A DNA stretch of 17,135 bases from Spirochaetia bacterium (GCA_900769985.1 CAAGIS010000238.1:1-17135), one strand, 5' to 3'. Positions 1-9,000 are shown, numbered from the stretch's first letter. Notes: a model not told the origin generated them from the letters alone. Numbers and translations: made by a program.

Positions 1-75
1 GTAAATTCCGAACCGCACGCCATAGCGTTCAAGAAGCATGTTGATGTGATTTACATGTGAATACAGTTCTTTCAT
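1..75 (-). CDS. Unidentified protein, N-terminal 25 residues only (runs off the left edge)
   Basis: On the minus strand an ATG at 73-75 opens a frame that stays open to the window edge, beginning MKELYSHVNHINMLLERYGV. A strong Shine-Dalgarno (GGAGG, 83-87) sits seven bases upstream, which makes the start convincing. The 25 visible residues are not enough to name a family. There is no signal peptide: the N-terminus is amphipathic and charged. Its leader contains an intrinsic-terminator-like hairpin (104-137), so expression may be attenuated. It diverges from the PilZ gene at 359. Confidence 0.6.
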   Translation of the reverse strand, partial: MKELYSHVNHINMLLERYGVRFGIY

Positions 76-103
76 TTTTTGCCTCCGGAAAAAGTTTTAA
101 AAT

Positions 104-137
104 AAAAAAAGACGCTCCATGAAAATGGAACGTCTTT
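104..137 (-). terminator. Intrinsic terminator / possible attenuator in the leader of the left-edge gene
   Basis: Read on the minus strand, a 13-bp stem (AAAGACGTTCCAT paired with ATGGAGCGTCTTT, one G-U pair) with a TTTC loop is followed at once by a run of seven T. The G-U pair becomes a C-A mismatch on the plus strand, and the plus strand lacks a T-run, so the orientation is minus. It lies about 20 bases before the Shine-Dalgarno of the gene starting at 75. No minus-strand gene lies just upstream for it to terminate, hence attenuation is the likely reading. Confidence 0.7.
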
Positions 138-158
138 GCACCAACTAATTTATGTTGA

Positions 159-188
159 AATTTACCATAACAAAGTTTTGTTTGTCAA
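159..188 (-). promoter_or_regulatory. Candidate promoter for the left-edge gene
   Basis: The minus strand shows a perfect -35 TTGACA (183-188) and, 18 bases on, TAAATT (159-164), four of six matches to the -10 consensus. Transcription would start near 152, about 15 bases before the terminator-like hairpin. The rest of the 76-358 gap holds AT-rich sequence, the PilZ promoter, and nothing else I can name. Confidence 0.4.
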
Positions 189-323
189 TATGGAATTTGA
201 TATATACATGGAATTCAGTTTTTGTTTAAAACTGTAATAAAGGATTTCATAATCGTTATTATTTTTTCAAAATCTGATTTTTATTCTGAATTTTTTTGAA
301 AAGCTTATTTATAATCAAGCCGA

Positions 324-352
324 TTGTCAAAATCCTGTAAATCATTCATAAT
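324..352 (+). promoter_or_regulatory. Promoter of the PilZ gene, positioned for a leaderless mRNA
   Basis: TTGTCA (324-329), a 17-bp spacer and CATAAT (347-352) give five of six matches in each box. The -10 box ends six bases before the ATG at 359, so the predicted first transcribed base is the A of the start codon. No Shine-Dalgarno precedes the ATG. Confidence 0.6.
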
Positions 353-358
353 TGAAGC

Positions 359-745
359 ATGTGCGCAAAAACACGAAAATCTGAAAGATATGATGTTATC
401 GGAAAAGTTGAGTCTGATGAACTTTCCGCTTTTTCAGGAACGGTTTTAAATATAAGTTCTCAAGGGTGCCGTATTCACTATGCAGCGCCTGTAACTGTTT
501 CGCTGGAAAATGAATATACAGTAAAAATAAAACTGTTCGGTCAGACTTTATTTGATTCTTTAACTCTTATTTGTCAGCCTGTATGGGCTTGCGAAGACAG
601 CGGCTCAACAGATATCGGTATGAAATTTCTTCATTCTCCTGATACGGATTCACTTAATAAATGTATAAATTTATTAAAAGAAGACGGTAAAAACAGCGGT
701 GATGTTAAAGAACAGATTGTGGAAAACGAATGTCAGTTTATATAG
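359..745 (+). CDS. PilZ-domain protein (predicted c-di-GMP receptor)
   Basis: A 128-residue protein made of essentially one PilZ domain. Both c-di-GMP binding signatures are visible: RxxxR (R6-K-S-E-R10) and [D/N]xSxxG (N31-I-S-S-Q-G36). They are followed by the beta-strand pattern expected of the PilZ barrel, with 'DIGMKF' near residues 86-91. No second domain, signal peptide or membrane segment is seen, so it probably acts as a cytoplasmic adaptor responding to cyclic di-GMP. In spirochaetes such proteins are linked to motility and virulence, but the partner here is unknown. The start at 359 is fixed by the promoter spacing and by R6 lying close to the N-terminus. Its last 16 bases overlap the following methyltransferase gene, so the two are probably co-transcribed and translationally coupled. 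Confidence 0.85.
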   Translation: MCAKTRKSERYDVIGKVESDELSAFSGTVLNISSQGCRIHYAAPVTVSLENEYTVKIKLFGQTLFDSLTLICQPVWACEDSGSTDIGMKFLHSPDTDSLNKCINLLKEDGKNSGDVKEQIVENECQFI

Positions 746-1731
746 AAAAATTACCCGGCATTGCTTTCCTTGCTTTTCCGGAAATGCTCAAGTTCTTAAA
801 ATCAGAATTGCGTGAACGTTTTTCGATTTATGATGAAAATAAATTTACCTGTTACGGCGATGTCCTTTATTTAAAAGACTGCGATTTTTCAGAATTCATT
901 TCTGACAACAGAACTCTTCAACAGAAAGGACTTCCTTACTGGGCAAAGACGGCGCTCTTTAATCCCTTTGTCCTTCATTTTGATTCAATCGGAGATGCGG
1001 CAAAGTCTCTTAAAGAAATTCAGCGTAACTGGGCTCCTTATCAATACAAGCATTTTAGACGAGCCTCTCTTATTCAGGACAAACTGCCTTACATAAATTT
1101 AAAGCCAAAAAATTTTCCTGTTGTAATTCCAAAGAGTCCTGTCGGCATTTATACGTTGACAGACGAAAAAACGATTTTTGCTTCTGACCGGACTTCAAGT
1201 TTTTTACCTGCGGGAAACATCACTTTTGTCGAGGACCACGAAAATCCGCCGAGCAGGGCATACTTAAAAATTCAGGAAAGCCTTACAATGGCAAATCTCA
1301 TTTTTGACGTTCCCCTGCCTGATGAACACAGCCGTTGCTTTGAAGCCGGTGCTTGTCCCGGTGGCTGGACATGGGTTTTGGTAAATCTCGGTGCAAGCGT
1401 TTTTGCCGTCGACAGGACTGAACTTGCAGAAAGCCTTATGCAGAATGATAAAGTGACTTTTCTTTCGCACGATGCGTTTACTTTAAAACCTGAGGAAGTC
1501 GGAAAATGCGACTGGGTTTTCAGCGATGTAATCTGTTATCCAAACCGTCTGCTTGAATGGGTAAAAAAATGGCTTGATTCAGGACTTGCAAAAAAAATGA
1601 TTTGTACAATAAAAATGCAAGGTGAAACTGACTGGGATGTTATCAGGGAATTTGATAATATTCCTGACAGTTGTGTGCTTCATTTAAATTACAATAAGCA
1701 TGAACTGACATGGATTCATGTTGAAAAATGA
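730..1731 (+). CDS. RlmM-like 23S rRNA 2'-O-ribose methyltransferase (FtsJ/RrmJ fold)
   Basis: A 333-residue protein resembling E. coli RlmM (YgdE), which 2'-O-methylates C2498 of 23S rRNA using SAM. The C-terminal half has the Rossmann methyltransferase domain: SAM-binding motif FEAGACPGGW (204-213) and an acidic 'AVDRTE' strand end (226-231). The K-D-K-E catalytic tetrad of 2'-O-methyltransferases can be placed at K180 (in PPSRAYLKIQE), D266, K295 and E325. The N-terminal ~170 residues would correspond to the RlmM substrate-binding region, but I see only weak similarity there. Length is slightly below the E. coli protein (366). The ATG lies inside the end of the PilZ gene. The exact target nucleotide is inferred from the family only; an mRNA or tRNA target cannot be excluded. 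Confidence 0.75.
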   Translation: MSVYIEKLPGIAFLAFPEMLKFLKSELRERFSIYDENKFTCYGDVLYLKDCDFSEFISDNRTLQQKGLPYWAKTALFNPFVLHFDSIGDAAKSLKEIQRNWAPYQYKHFRRASLIQDKLPYINLKPKNFPVVIPKSPVGIYTLTDEKTIFASDRTSSFLPAGNITFVEDHENPPSRAYLKIQESLTMANLIFDVPLPDEHSRCFEAGACPGGWTWVLVNLGASVFAVDRTELAESLMQNDKVTFLSHDAFTLKPEEVGKCDWVFSDVICYPNRLLEWVKKWLDSGLAKKMICTIKMQGETDWDVIREFDNIPDSCVLHLNYNKHELTWIHVEK

Positions 1732-1816
1732 AAAATTCAGTTAATAAAAAGAAGTGTTGAGTAATTGCTTCAAGTGTTAATAACCACTTACTTAAATCTT
1801 AATCTGTATTTTTCAC

Positions 1817-1845
1817 TTGAATAAAAACCGTAAAATTATCACAAT
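1817..1845 (+). promoter_or_regulatory. Candidate promoter of the methyltransferase gene at 1852, leaderless geometry
   Basis: TTGAAT (1817-1822) and CACAAT (1840-1845), each four of six consensus matches, are 17 bp apart. The -10 hexamer is followed by six bases and then the ATG at 1852, the same geometry as the PilZ promoter. The boxes are weaker, so this is a moderate call; the gene also lacks a Shine-Dalgarno. Confidence 0.45.
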
Positions 1846-1851
1846 GACAAT

Positions 1852-3069
1852 ATGCTGATTTCTGTTACATTTTCAAAACCGACTTCTTCTGTACTTCAGA
1901 ATCTCGGAAAGCCATATAAACGCATAAAAATAAAAACAGGCAGTTCAAGTTCCGGTGCTTCATTTTATGCGGAATTTTTTACTGATACGCAGGTCTTTCA
2001 TAAAACGTTTTCCAAGGAAGAACTCGATTCTTTTATTGAACAGAACGCAGGAATAAATTTTAAGTCGTGTATAAAAAAATTTTCAGATAAAGAAGTAACT
2101 CTGCTTGCAAATAAAAAAGGGAAAATCACTGTATTAGAAAAAAAATTGTCGCCTGCCAAAATGAATTATTTGCCTGCGTTAAGTTCCCAAGATAGTTTGC
2201 TAAAAAATAATCTGACTCATAATAGGATAAAAAATTACATAATCCCTGAGGGAACTCCTGTTCCGTTTTTAATAAGGCTTGGTGTTATGACGCCTGAAGG
2301 AAAAATTGTAAATTCAAAGTATGATAAGTTCAAACAGATAAACAGATTTTTAGAATACATAAATGACATTTTGCCTTCCGTTCTTGAACAGAAAAAATGC
2401 GAGGACTATCCTTTGCAGATTGCGGATTTTGGCTGCGGAAAAAGTTATCTTACTTTTGCTGTTCATTATTATCTGACACAGATAAAAAAAATTGACTGCA
2501 AGATTATAGGGCTTGATTTAAAAGAAGATGTAATTGAATACTGTAATTCGCTTGCAAAAGAATTTGACTGCTCAGGACTGATTTTTAAAACAGGAGATAT
2601 TTCAAAATATTCTGACTCAGAAAAAGAACATAACCCTGACATCGTTATTACTTTGCATGCGTGTGATACTGCAACTGACTATGCTTTAAAATATGCCGTT
2701 TTAAAAAATGCAAAGGCAATTTTATCTGTTCCTTGCTGTCAGCATGAAATAAACATGCAGCTTGAACAGAACAAAAGAGAACTTGAAAATACTGATGCAG
2801 AAATTTTTAAGCCGCTTTTAAAATATGGATTAATACGCGAACGTGTTTCTGCTTTAATTACAGATTCTCTTCGTGCTGAATATCTTGAAAGCGCTGGATA
2901 CAAAGTTGACGTAATGGAATTTATTGACATGAGCCATACTCCAAAAAATATTCTTTTGCGCGCCGTAAGAAAAAATCAAAAAAAAGATGCCGGCGATAAA
3001 ACAAACGTAAATCAAAATAAGCCTTTGCTCATTAATACCTTAAAAATAGCACCATCCATCTGGAAATGA
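1852..3069 (+). CDS. Class I SAM-dependent methyltransferase (Methyltransf_32-like)
   Basis: A 405-residue protein. Its C-terminal two-thirds is a class I methyltransferase. Motif I is ADFGCGK (191-197), the acidic end of strand beta-2 is GLDL (220-223), TLHACDTATD (267-276) is the post-strand-4 motif, and SVPCCQHE (292-299) follows strand beta-5. The LHAC.T and PCC.H patterns are typical of the Methyltransf_32 group, which includes eukaryotic relatives such as GSTCD and TRMT13-like proteins, so an RNA substrate is plausible but not shown. The N-terminal ~130 residues are lysine-rich and unassigned and could bind nucleic acid. The ATG at 1852 has no Shine-Dalgarno and sits six bases after a -10-like box. 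The tail after about residue 375 is lysine/asparagine rich and probably disordered. Confidence 0.75.
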   Translation: MLISVTFSKPTSSVLQNLGKPYKRIKIKTGSSSSGASFYAEFFTDTQVFHKTFSKEELDSFIEQNAGINFKSCIKKFSDKEVTLLANKKGKITVLEKKLSPAKMNYLPALSSQDSLLKNNLTHNRIKNYIIPEGTPVPFLIRLGVMTPEGKIVNSKYDKFKQINRFLEYINDILPSVLEQKKCEDYPLQIADFGCGKSYLTFAVHYYLTQIKKIDCKIIGLDLKEDVIEYCNSLAKEFDCSGLIFKTGDISKYSDSEKEHNPDIVITLHACDTATDYALKYAVLKNAKAILSVPCCQHEINMQLEQNKRELENTDAEIFKPLLKYGLIRERVSALITDSLRAEYLESAGYKVDVMEFIDMSHTPKNILLRAVRKNQKKDAGDKTNVNQNKPLLINTLKIAPSIWK

Positions 3070-3165
3070 ATTTAAAGTAAATTTATAAAATAACTTTTTT
3101 TGATTGCAGTGCATAATCTGTATTTAATCATATTTAAAAGCTTACTGTTCAATGTTTTTAAAACT

Positions 3166-3174
3166 TGGTATAAT
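3166..3174 (+). promoter_or_regulatory. Extended -10 promoter of the pseudouridine synthase gene, leaderless geometry
   Basis: TGG directly followed by a perfect TATAAT (3169-3174) forms an extended -10 element. The ATG at 3181 begins six bases later. No convincing -35 is seen, as is common with extended -10 promoters. There is no Shine-Dalgarno before 3181. Confidence 0.6.
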
Positions 3175-3180
3175 AAAAAT

Positions 3181-3933
3181 ATGAAACAAGTTCCAGATTA
3201 TACAGTAATTTTTTCTGACGATGATATTGTAGTGTTAAACAAGCGCTCAGGGCTTCTTATTGCTGCTGACAGATATGATGCAGATGCTCCGCGCCTTGAC
3301 TTGCTTGCAGAGGCTGAGTTTGGAAAACTTTTTGCCGTTCACAGAATTGATAAAGATACTTCTGGAATCGTAGTTTATGCGCGAAACGAAGAGGCTCATA
3401 AAAATATTTCCCTTCAATTTGAAAAAAGGCTTGTAAAAAAAGTCTATCACTGTCTTGTTTACGGAAAGCCGTCTTGGCAGACACTGAGTGTAGATTTACC
3501 TTTACTCCCTGACGGTGATGTGCGGCACCGCACTGTAGTCAACAGACGGCTTGGAAAAAAATCAGTTACGGATTTTAAAGTTTTGGGAACTTGCGGACCT
3601 TATTCATGGATAGAGGCGAGGCCTCTGACTGGACGTACTCATCAAATCAGAGTTCATCTTGCAGAAAATAAATGTTCGATAGTCTGCGATTCTCTTTACA
3701 GCGGAAATCAGAAACCAGTACGTTTGAGTGAAATAAAAAAACGATATAACGGTGATGTTTACGAAGAAAAACCGCTGCTCAACCGTCTTGCTCTGCATGC
3801 GTATAAAATTACTTTTGCTCATCCGCATACAAATGAAGAAGTTTCTTTTATTGCACCATATTCAAGAGATTTGAACTCGACGAGAAATCAGCTTGCAAAA
3901 ATATTCGGCTTTGATCCGTTAAAAGAAGAATAG
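3181..3933 (+). CDS. RluA-family 23S rRNA/tRNA pseudouridine synthase
   Basis: Catalyses uridine to pseudouridine isomerisation in rRNA or tRNA. With the start at 3181 the protein is 250 residues. The family active-site motif HRIDKDTSG is intact, with catalytic Asp at residue 57, and the conserved GRTHQIRVHL segment lies near residues 152-161. No S4 RNA-binding domain precedes the catalytic domain, which resembles the shorter RluA/TruC-type members rather than RluC/RluD. The frame is open upstream to a TTG at 3100, but the perfect -10 box lies inside that extension and the extra 27 residues show no family similarity, so I chose 3181. The gene is followed after eight bases by the omptin-like gene, which probably shares its transcript. 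The substrate position cannot be assigned. Confidence 0.85.
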   Translation: MKQVPDYTVIFSDDDIVVLNKRSGLLIAADRYDADAPRLDLLAEAEFGKLFAVHRIDKDTSGIVVYARNEEAHKNISLQFEKRLVKKVYHCLVYGKPSWQTLSVDLPLLPDGDVRHRTVVNRRLGKKSVTDFKVLGTCGPYSWIEARPLTGRTHQIRVHLAENKCSIVCDSLYSGNQKPVRLSEIKKRYNGDVYEEKPLLNRLALHAYKITFAHPHTNEEVSFIAPYSRDLNSTRNQLAKIFGFDPLKEE

Positions 3934-3941
3934 AGCCTTAT

Positions 3942-4943
3942 ATGAAAAATTATAAAAAAAATCTGATTTATTTTTTTGTCGGTTGCTTTTCTTTTTTTTG
4001 TTTTGCGGACGGCAGGAATTTCTCTTTTTCTATAGAACCTTGTTTTGGAATTAGAAATGGTGTTTTAGATGAATTTGTATACGAAAATGCAGTGAACGAT
4101 AACAGGGAATATCATCTGAGCATCCTTAACTGGGAATTGCGCAATTCACTTTATTATGGAGTTGATGTTGATGCCGGCTTTAGCAATTTTCATATTGTTG
4201 CATCATGGAAAAGTTTAATTCCTTGTGCATCTGGCAGAATGTATGACTCAGATTTTTTGCAAGATTATTATTATGGAACGAATCAGACTGATGTAAAAAC
4301 AAACTGGTCTGTTCATGACAATTATCTAATTTCTGGATTGAATCTTGCGCTTGCGTTAAAATATGAATTTAATGTGAATAAAAATTTTTCAATTTCTCCT
4401 GTTATTGAAGTTTCATATGAAAATTATTTTTTTAAGGCAAAGGACGGAACGGCTTTTTACGGAGAATCTCTTGTAGGCTATGATGAATGGTATCATTATT
4501 ATCCGTATGACGATGTAGAAAATATAACTGTTTCTAAGTTGCCTGGTGACAACGTAGATTTACAGCGGAATGATTTTTTTACTTGGATTGGTTTTGAAAC
4601 GCTGTTTTTTACAAATGACAGGCGCTTTATTTTTTCGTTAAGTTTGGCATGTTCGCCGTACACTTATATTTATGCGCATGACTCTCATCTGCTCAGAGAC
4701 ATTTATTTTATTGATATAAGTCAGGGTGTTTTTTCTGTGTTCAAGGGTAAAACATTTGTGCAGTTTAACATTACGGAAACAGTCGGTGTAAAACTTTCTG
4801 TTTCCGGTTTGTTTTCTGCTGAATTAAAAGGCGAAGAATATTTAAGCTATTCATACAATGGACTTTATAAAAAACAGTCAACTGTTGTTGGAGCAGCTTC
4901 TAAATACTTTGATGCCCAAATTTCTGCAGTCGTCAGCTTTTAA
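3942..4943 (+). CDS. Omptin-family outer-membrane protease homologue
   Basis: A 333-residue protein with a signal peptide (cleavage probably after CFA, near residue 22), aromatic-rich alternating strands and a C-terminal Phe, as expected of a 10-strand outer-membrane beta-barrel. It can be aligned by eye with E. coli OmpT. MYDSDFL (100-106) matches OmpT's D83/D85 loop; T120, S123 and H125 match the WTDxSxHP signature; NYFFKAKDGTAFYGE (161-175) matches the ESRYSFTARGGSYIY signature; and D247-S-H249 matches the catalytic D210-x-H212 pair. All four catalytic residues are thus present, so proteolysis at the cell surface is predicted. No separate promoter or clear Shine-Dalgarno is seen; it likely depends on the upstream gene. 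C15 could be read as a relaxed spirochaetal lipobox (FVGC), but a barrel is the better fit. Its stop codon overlaps that of the convergent lipoprotein gene. Confidence 0.8.
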   Translation: MKNYKKNLIYFFVGCFSFFCFADGRNFSFSIEPCFGIRNGVLDEFVYENAVNDNREYHLSILNWELRNSLYYGVDVDAGFSNFHIVASWKSLIPCASGRMYDSDFLQDYYYGTNQTDVKTNWSVHDNYLISGLNLALALKYEFNVNKNFSISPVIEVSYENYFFKAKDGTAFYGESLVGYDEWYHYYPYDDVENITVSKLPGDNVDLQRNDFFTWIGFETLFFTNDRRFIFSLSLACSPYTYIYAHDSHLLRDIYFIDISQGVFSVFKGKTFVQFNITETVGVKLSVSGLFSAELKGEEYLSYSYNGLYKKQSTVVGAASKYFDAQISAVVSF

Positions 4944-6013
4944 TTGTCATTTTCTGCAGACTTTGATTCTGATTCGCTGGCAGAAGACTGGCTTTCTTCT
5001 TCAATCTTTTTTGCAGTTTCTTCCTGGCGTTTTTTAAATTCTTTTACCTGAACGACAAGCTGTTCTGCTGCTTTTCCAAAATCAGACGAAGCATCAATTT
5101 CAATTATTTTTTCAAGCAGTTCAATAAGTTTGTCTGTTTCTTTTTCAGACGGTGTATTGCCTATCATATAAGCGGCTGCATAGTAAGCCTGCTGTTTTTG
5201 AATAGGAGTAAGACTCGGATGCTTGGCAATTTTTTCATAAATTCCCGGAATAGATTCCTGCTTCCTGTTAAGGTGTGCATCGATTGCATCAGAAGTTCCG
5301 ATTGCAAGAACGTATTTTCCTACAAGACCTGTTTCGTTTTTCTTGTCGAGTTTTTCAACTTGCCGCATTAAATCTGTCATCTGATAGCGGTAAGTTCTGT
5401 TCATATTTTCGTAAAGAGCATCGATTGCAAAAACTTTGTCTTTTCCTTTTGCCTGATTAATGTCTGCAACAAGTTTTTCGATTTTCTGAGTTTCATCGTC
5501 ATACATGCTTATGAGTTCTTTAAACGACTGAACATTGTCAACAGGAAGATACGGAATGTCTTGAATGACGTATCCTTCTTTTGTCAAAATATAGACTGTC
5601 GGTGTTACTTGAATACTTAAAATAGAACAGACTCTCATTCTTGAATCGACTATTTTTTTGTATTTTTTTGCTTCTGCTTTTTCTTTTTTTGTCGCATCGG
5701 CTTTTGGATAAGCATTTTTTACAAGTGACGGCGACATGTCTATTTCGCAGAATTCAAACTGATTTGAAAAAGTATCTGCAAATTCCTGCGTATGAAAAAT
5801 CTTTTCTTTTAAGCCTGCACTGATGTTGTCTGCTTCATCTCGCGAAATAATGAGCATGACTTTTTTGTCATTCTCTCTGGCAGAATTAAGACATTCATCA
5901 TAATCTGTAAACCAGCCGAATTCATTTTTTGTTTCTGTTTTTGAACAACTCAAAAAAGAAAGTGATAAAACTGAAATAATAAGCAATAAAATTTTCTTCA
6001 TTTTTTTTCCCAT
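4940..6013 (-). CDS. Lipoprotein with a cysteine-less thioredoxin-like domain
   Basis: A 357-residue protein. A lipoprotein signal runs to C23 (SLSFLSC), so it is probably lipid-anchored in the periplasm or at the surface. Residues about 30-165 look like a thioredoxin-like fold of the thioredoxin_7 type: WFTDYDECLNSARENDKKVM, a following helix, and a cis-proline loop VTPTVYIL with P138. The position where CxxC is expected reads ISRDEADN (56-63), so redox catalysis is unlikely; a chaperone or binding role is more plausible. A helical middle region and a Glu/Ser/Lys-rich, probably disordered tail (from about 310) follow. It begins six bases after the purL stop, so it is probably co-transcribed with purL. 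An in-frame ATG at 6001 with GGGA upstream could be the real start (353 residues). Confidence 0.7.
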   Translation of the reverse strand: MGKKMKKILLLIISVLSLSFLSCSKTETKNEFGWFTDYDECLNSARENDKKVMLIISRDEADNISAGLKEKIFHTQEFADTFSNQFEFCEIDMSPSLVKNAYPKADATKKEKAEAKKYKKIVDSRMRVCSILSIQVTPTVYILTKEGYVIQDIPYLPVDNVQSFKELISMYDDETQKIEKLVADINQAKGKDKVFAIDALYENMNRTYRYQMTDLMRQVEKLDKKNETGLVGKYVLAIGTSDAIDAHLNRKQESIPGIYEKIAKHPSLTPIQKQQAYYAAAYMIGNTPSEKETDKLIELLEKIIEIDASSDFGKAAEQLVVQVKEFKKRQEETAKKIEEESQSSASESESKSAENDN

Positions 6014-6019
6014 TACATT

Positions 6020-9000
6020 TTATTTAAAATAGCTGACACCGGCTGCAAAAATATTCAGACATGAACTTTCGTTAGGATTCAGCAAAGGATTGCCTGCGAC
6101 ATTCTTTATCAAATCGCCTGATGAACCGTTTGCATCTGTTCCTATAGTGCGTTCGTTGTGTCCCATTTTTCCGAGGATGTGTCCGTCCGGGCTTGTCATT
6201 CCTTCAATTGCAAACATTGAACCATTCGGATTGTCAGGCTCTGTGATTGCAGGGTTCCCTTTTTCGTCAACGTATTGAGTAAAGATTTGTCCTTTTTCAA
6301 ACAGTTCTTTTGCAAGGCGCTGGTTTATAATAATACGGCCTTCTCCGTGAGAAATCGGAACAAGGTGAATCCTTGAATCAATGACAGACGGATTTTGTGC
6401 CCAAGGACTTATTGCACTGACCATTCTGGTTCGCACAATTCTGCTGATATGACGTCCGACTTGGTTGAATGTTAATGTAGGCATATCAGAAGAAGGTTCG
6501 CGTATTTCGCCGTAAGGAACAAGTCCTGTTTTTATGAGCGCCTGGAAACCGTTGCAGATTCCAAGAATCAGACCTTTCCGTTTTTTCAAAAGAGCCATTA
6601 CCTGTTCTGCAATCCTGCCTTCGCGCAAAACATTTGCAATGAACTTACCTGAACCGTCAGGTTCATCTCCTGCAGAGAATCCGCCCGAGAGCGCAAGAAT
6701 CTGAGCCTTTTTTAGCTGACGTTCAAGTTCTGCAAGCGAGTCTGATAGTGCCTGTTCTGAATTATTGCGGAAAACTAAAATCTTTGTATCAGCTCCTGCA
6801 ATGTTAAAAGCTCGTGCCATGTCGTATTCGCAGTTTGTTCCCGGGAAAACGGGAATCAAAACACGCGGGTGACGGCGCGGCGTATAGAATACAGGATTTT
6901 TCTGAATGTCTGTAAGAGAGCGGTGAGTCTTTTTTGCAAACTCAGGGAGCGCTGCTTGAGGTTCTGCATTTGATACGGCAGGGAAAACTTTTGCAAGAGG
7001 AAGCTCCCATGATTTTTCTGCATCGTCAAGTTTTATAACGACTGTCGATGCTTTTGTTTTTCCTGTAACAGTGATTGTCTGCGCTTTTACAGTCTTTCCG
7101 ATTTTTGCAACAGTACCAGAAGCAAAGCGCGGATCATTTTCTATTGAAGAATCTGTTTCGACGATAATTGTGCCGTACAGTGGAGTGAACAAATCAAAAG
7201 GCGTTCCTTCTTTTATTGCAGCGATTTCCTGTTCAACTGTTTTTTTCTTTGCAGAAGAAGTTTTTTCAGGAGTCTTTTTTATGTTAATGGCTGTCGCAGA
7301 TGCAGGAATAAAATTGATTTCGCAACCGATTTTGTTTCCCAGTGCCATTTTTGTCAGGGCTTCTGCAACTCCTCCTGCACAGACAGGATACATTGAATGA
7401 ATCTTTCCGGCTTTGTTAAGTTCAACTAAAGCCTTTGCATTTTTTGTAAACGAATCAAAGTCTGGTGCAAGCTCTTCTGAATACGGGACTTGAATAAGAT
7501 AAATATTTGAATCTGCTTTTTTAAAAGAACCGCTTGTAATGTTTTCAATTTCATCATGACCGACAGCAAAAGATACAAGCGTATGCGGAACATTGATTTT
7601 TTCAAAAGTTCCTGACATAGAATCTTTACCGCCAATTGAAGCTGTGCCCATTGCAATCTGCGCATCGATAGAACCGAGCAATGCTGCAGCCGGATATCCC
7701 CATGTTTTTGAATCTACTGCACGTCCAAAAAATTCCTGAAACGAAAGTCGTGCTGTCGTCGGGTCTGTTCCAAGACAAGTAAGTTTTGCAAGGGAAGAAA
7801 GAACTGCAACTTGTGCACCATGCCATGGACTCCACTGGCTTATGCGCGGGTCAAAACCAAAAGTCATCGTGCTTACAGTTGAAGTTTCTCTCGGTGAGAC
7901 AACCGGGATTTTTGCTGCCATTCCGGCTTCTGGTGTATTCTGATATTTTCCACCGTACGGGAAGAGAACTGTTGAAGAACCGATAGAACCGTCAAAGCGT
8001 TCTCCAAGTCCGCGCTGAGAACAGCACGCAAGGTCTTTTATGTTTTCAAGCCAGGCAGCAGAAATTGCTTTTGCACTTGCTGTTTTTGTAATTTTTTTTG
8101 CAACGCTGTCGAGTGGTTTTACAAGAGGTGAAGTTGCAGGAGAAGAAGGACTTTCGATAACTGCTTTTGCTTCGTGATGAGCGCCGGCTGCATCAAGGAA
8201 CTCCCTGTCAATGTTGACAATGGTTTTTCCTCTCCATTTCATTACAAGGCGGTTTGTGTCTGTAACAGTCGCTACAACAACAGCATTCAGGTTTTCTGCG
8301 TTTGCTGCCTTTATGAATTTTTGCACGTCTTTAGGTCGTACGACAACTGCCATTCGTTCCTGACTTTCAGAAATTGCAAGTTCTGTTCCGTTTAAGCCTT
8401 CGTATTTTTTTGGAACTGCATCAAGATTAATGTCAAGTCCCGGAGCAAGTTCTCCTACTGCAACAGAAACACCACCAGCGCCAAAGTCATTGCAGCGGCG
8501 AATCATGAGGCTTACGTCTTTGTTTCTGAAAAGACGCTGAATTTTGCGTTCTTCAACTGCATTTCCTTTTTGAACTTCTGCAGCAGCCGTAGTTACTGAT
8601 TTTTCTGTATGAACTTTTGAAGAACCAGTCGCACCGCCGATTCCGTCACGACCTGTTCCGCCGCCTAAAAGAATTACGATGTCATTTGGTTCAGGACGTT
8701 CCCTTATGACTGTGTCAGCAGGAGCGGCTGCAATTACAGCGCCAAGTTCCATTCTTTTTGCCGCATATCCCGGATGATAAATTTCCTGAACCTGACCTGT
8801 TGTAAGTCCTATCTGGTTGCCGTAAGAAGAAAATCCTTGAGCAGATTCCCTTACGAGTTTTAACTGCGGTAATTTTCCTTTAATAGTTTTTGACATTGGA
8901 ACTGTAGGGTCGGCAGCCCCTGTAATGCGCATTGACTGGTAAACCCAGCTGCGGCCTGAAAGCGGATCACGGATTGCTCCTCCTATACAAGTAGCTGCTC

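Noticed and set aside
3100..3180. TTG-started N-terminal extension of the RluA-type gene
   Set aside because: A perfect extended -10 lies inside it and the added residues do not look like the family.
7071..7400. 109-codon plus-strand ORF inside purL
   Set aside because: Antisense shadow of the PurL coding frame; no ribosome-binding site or recognisable domain.
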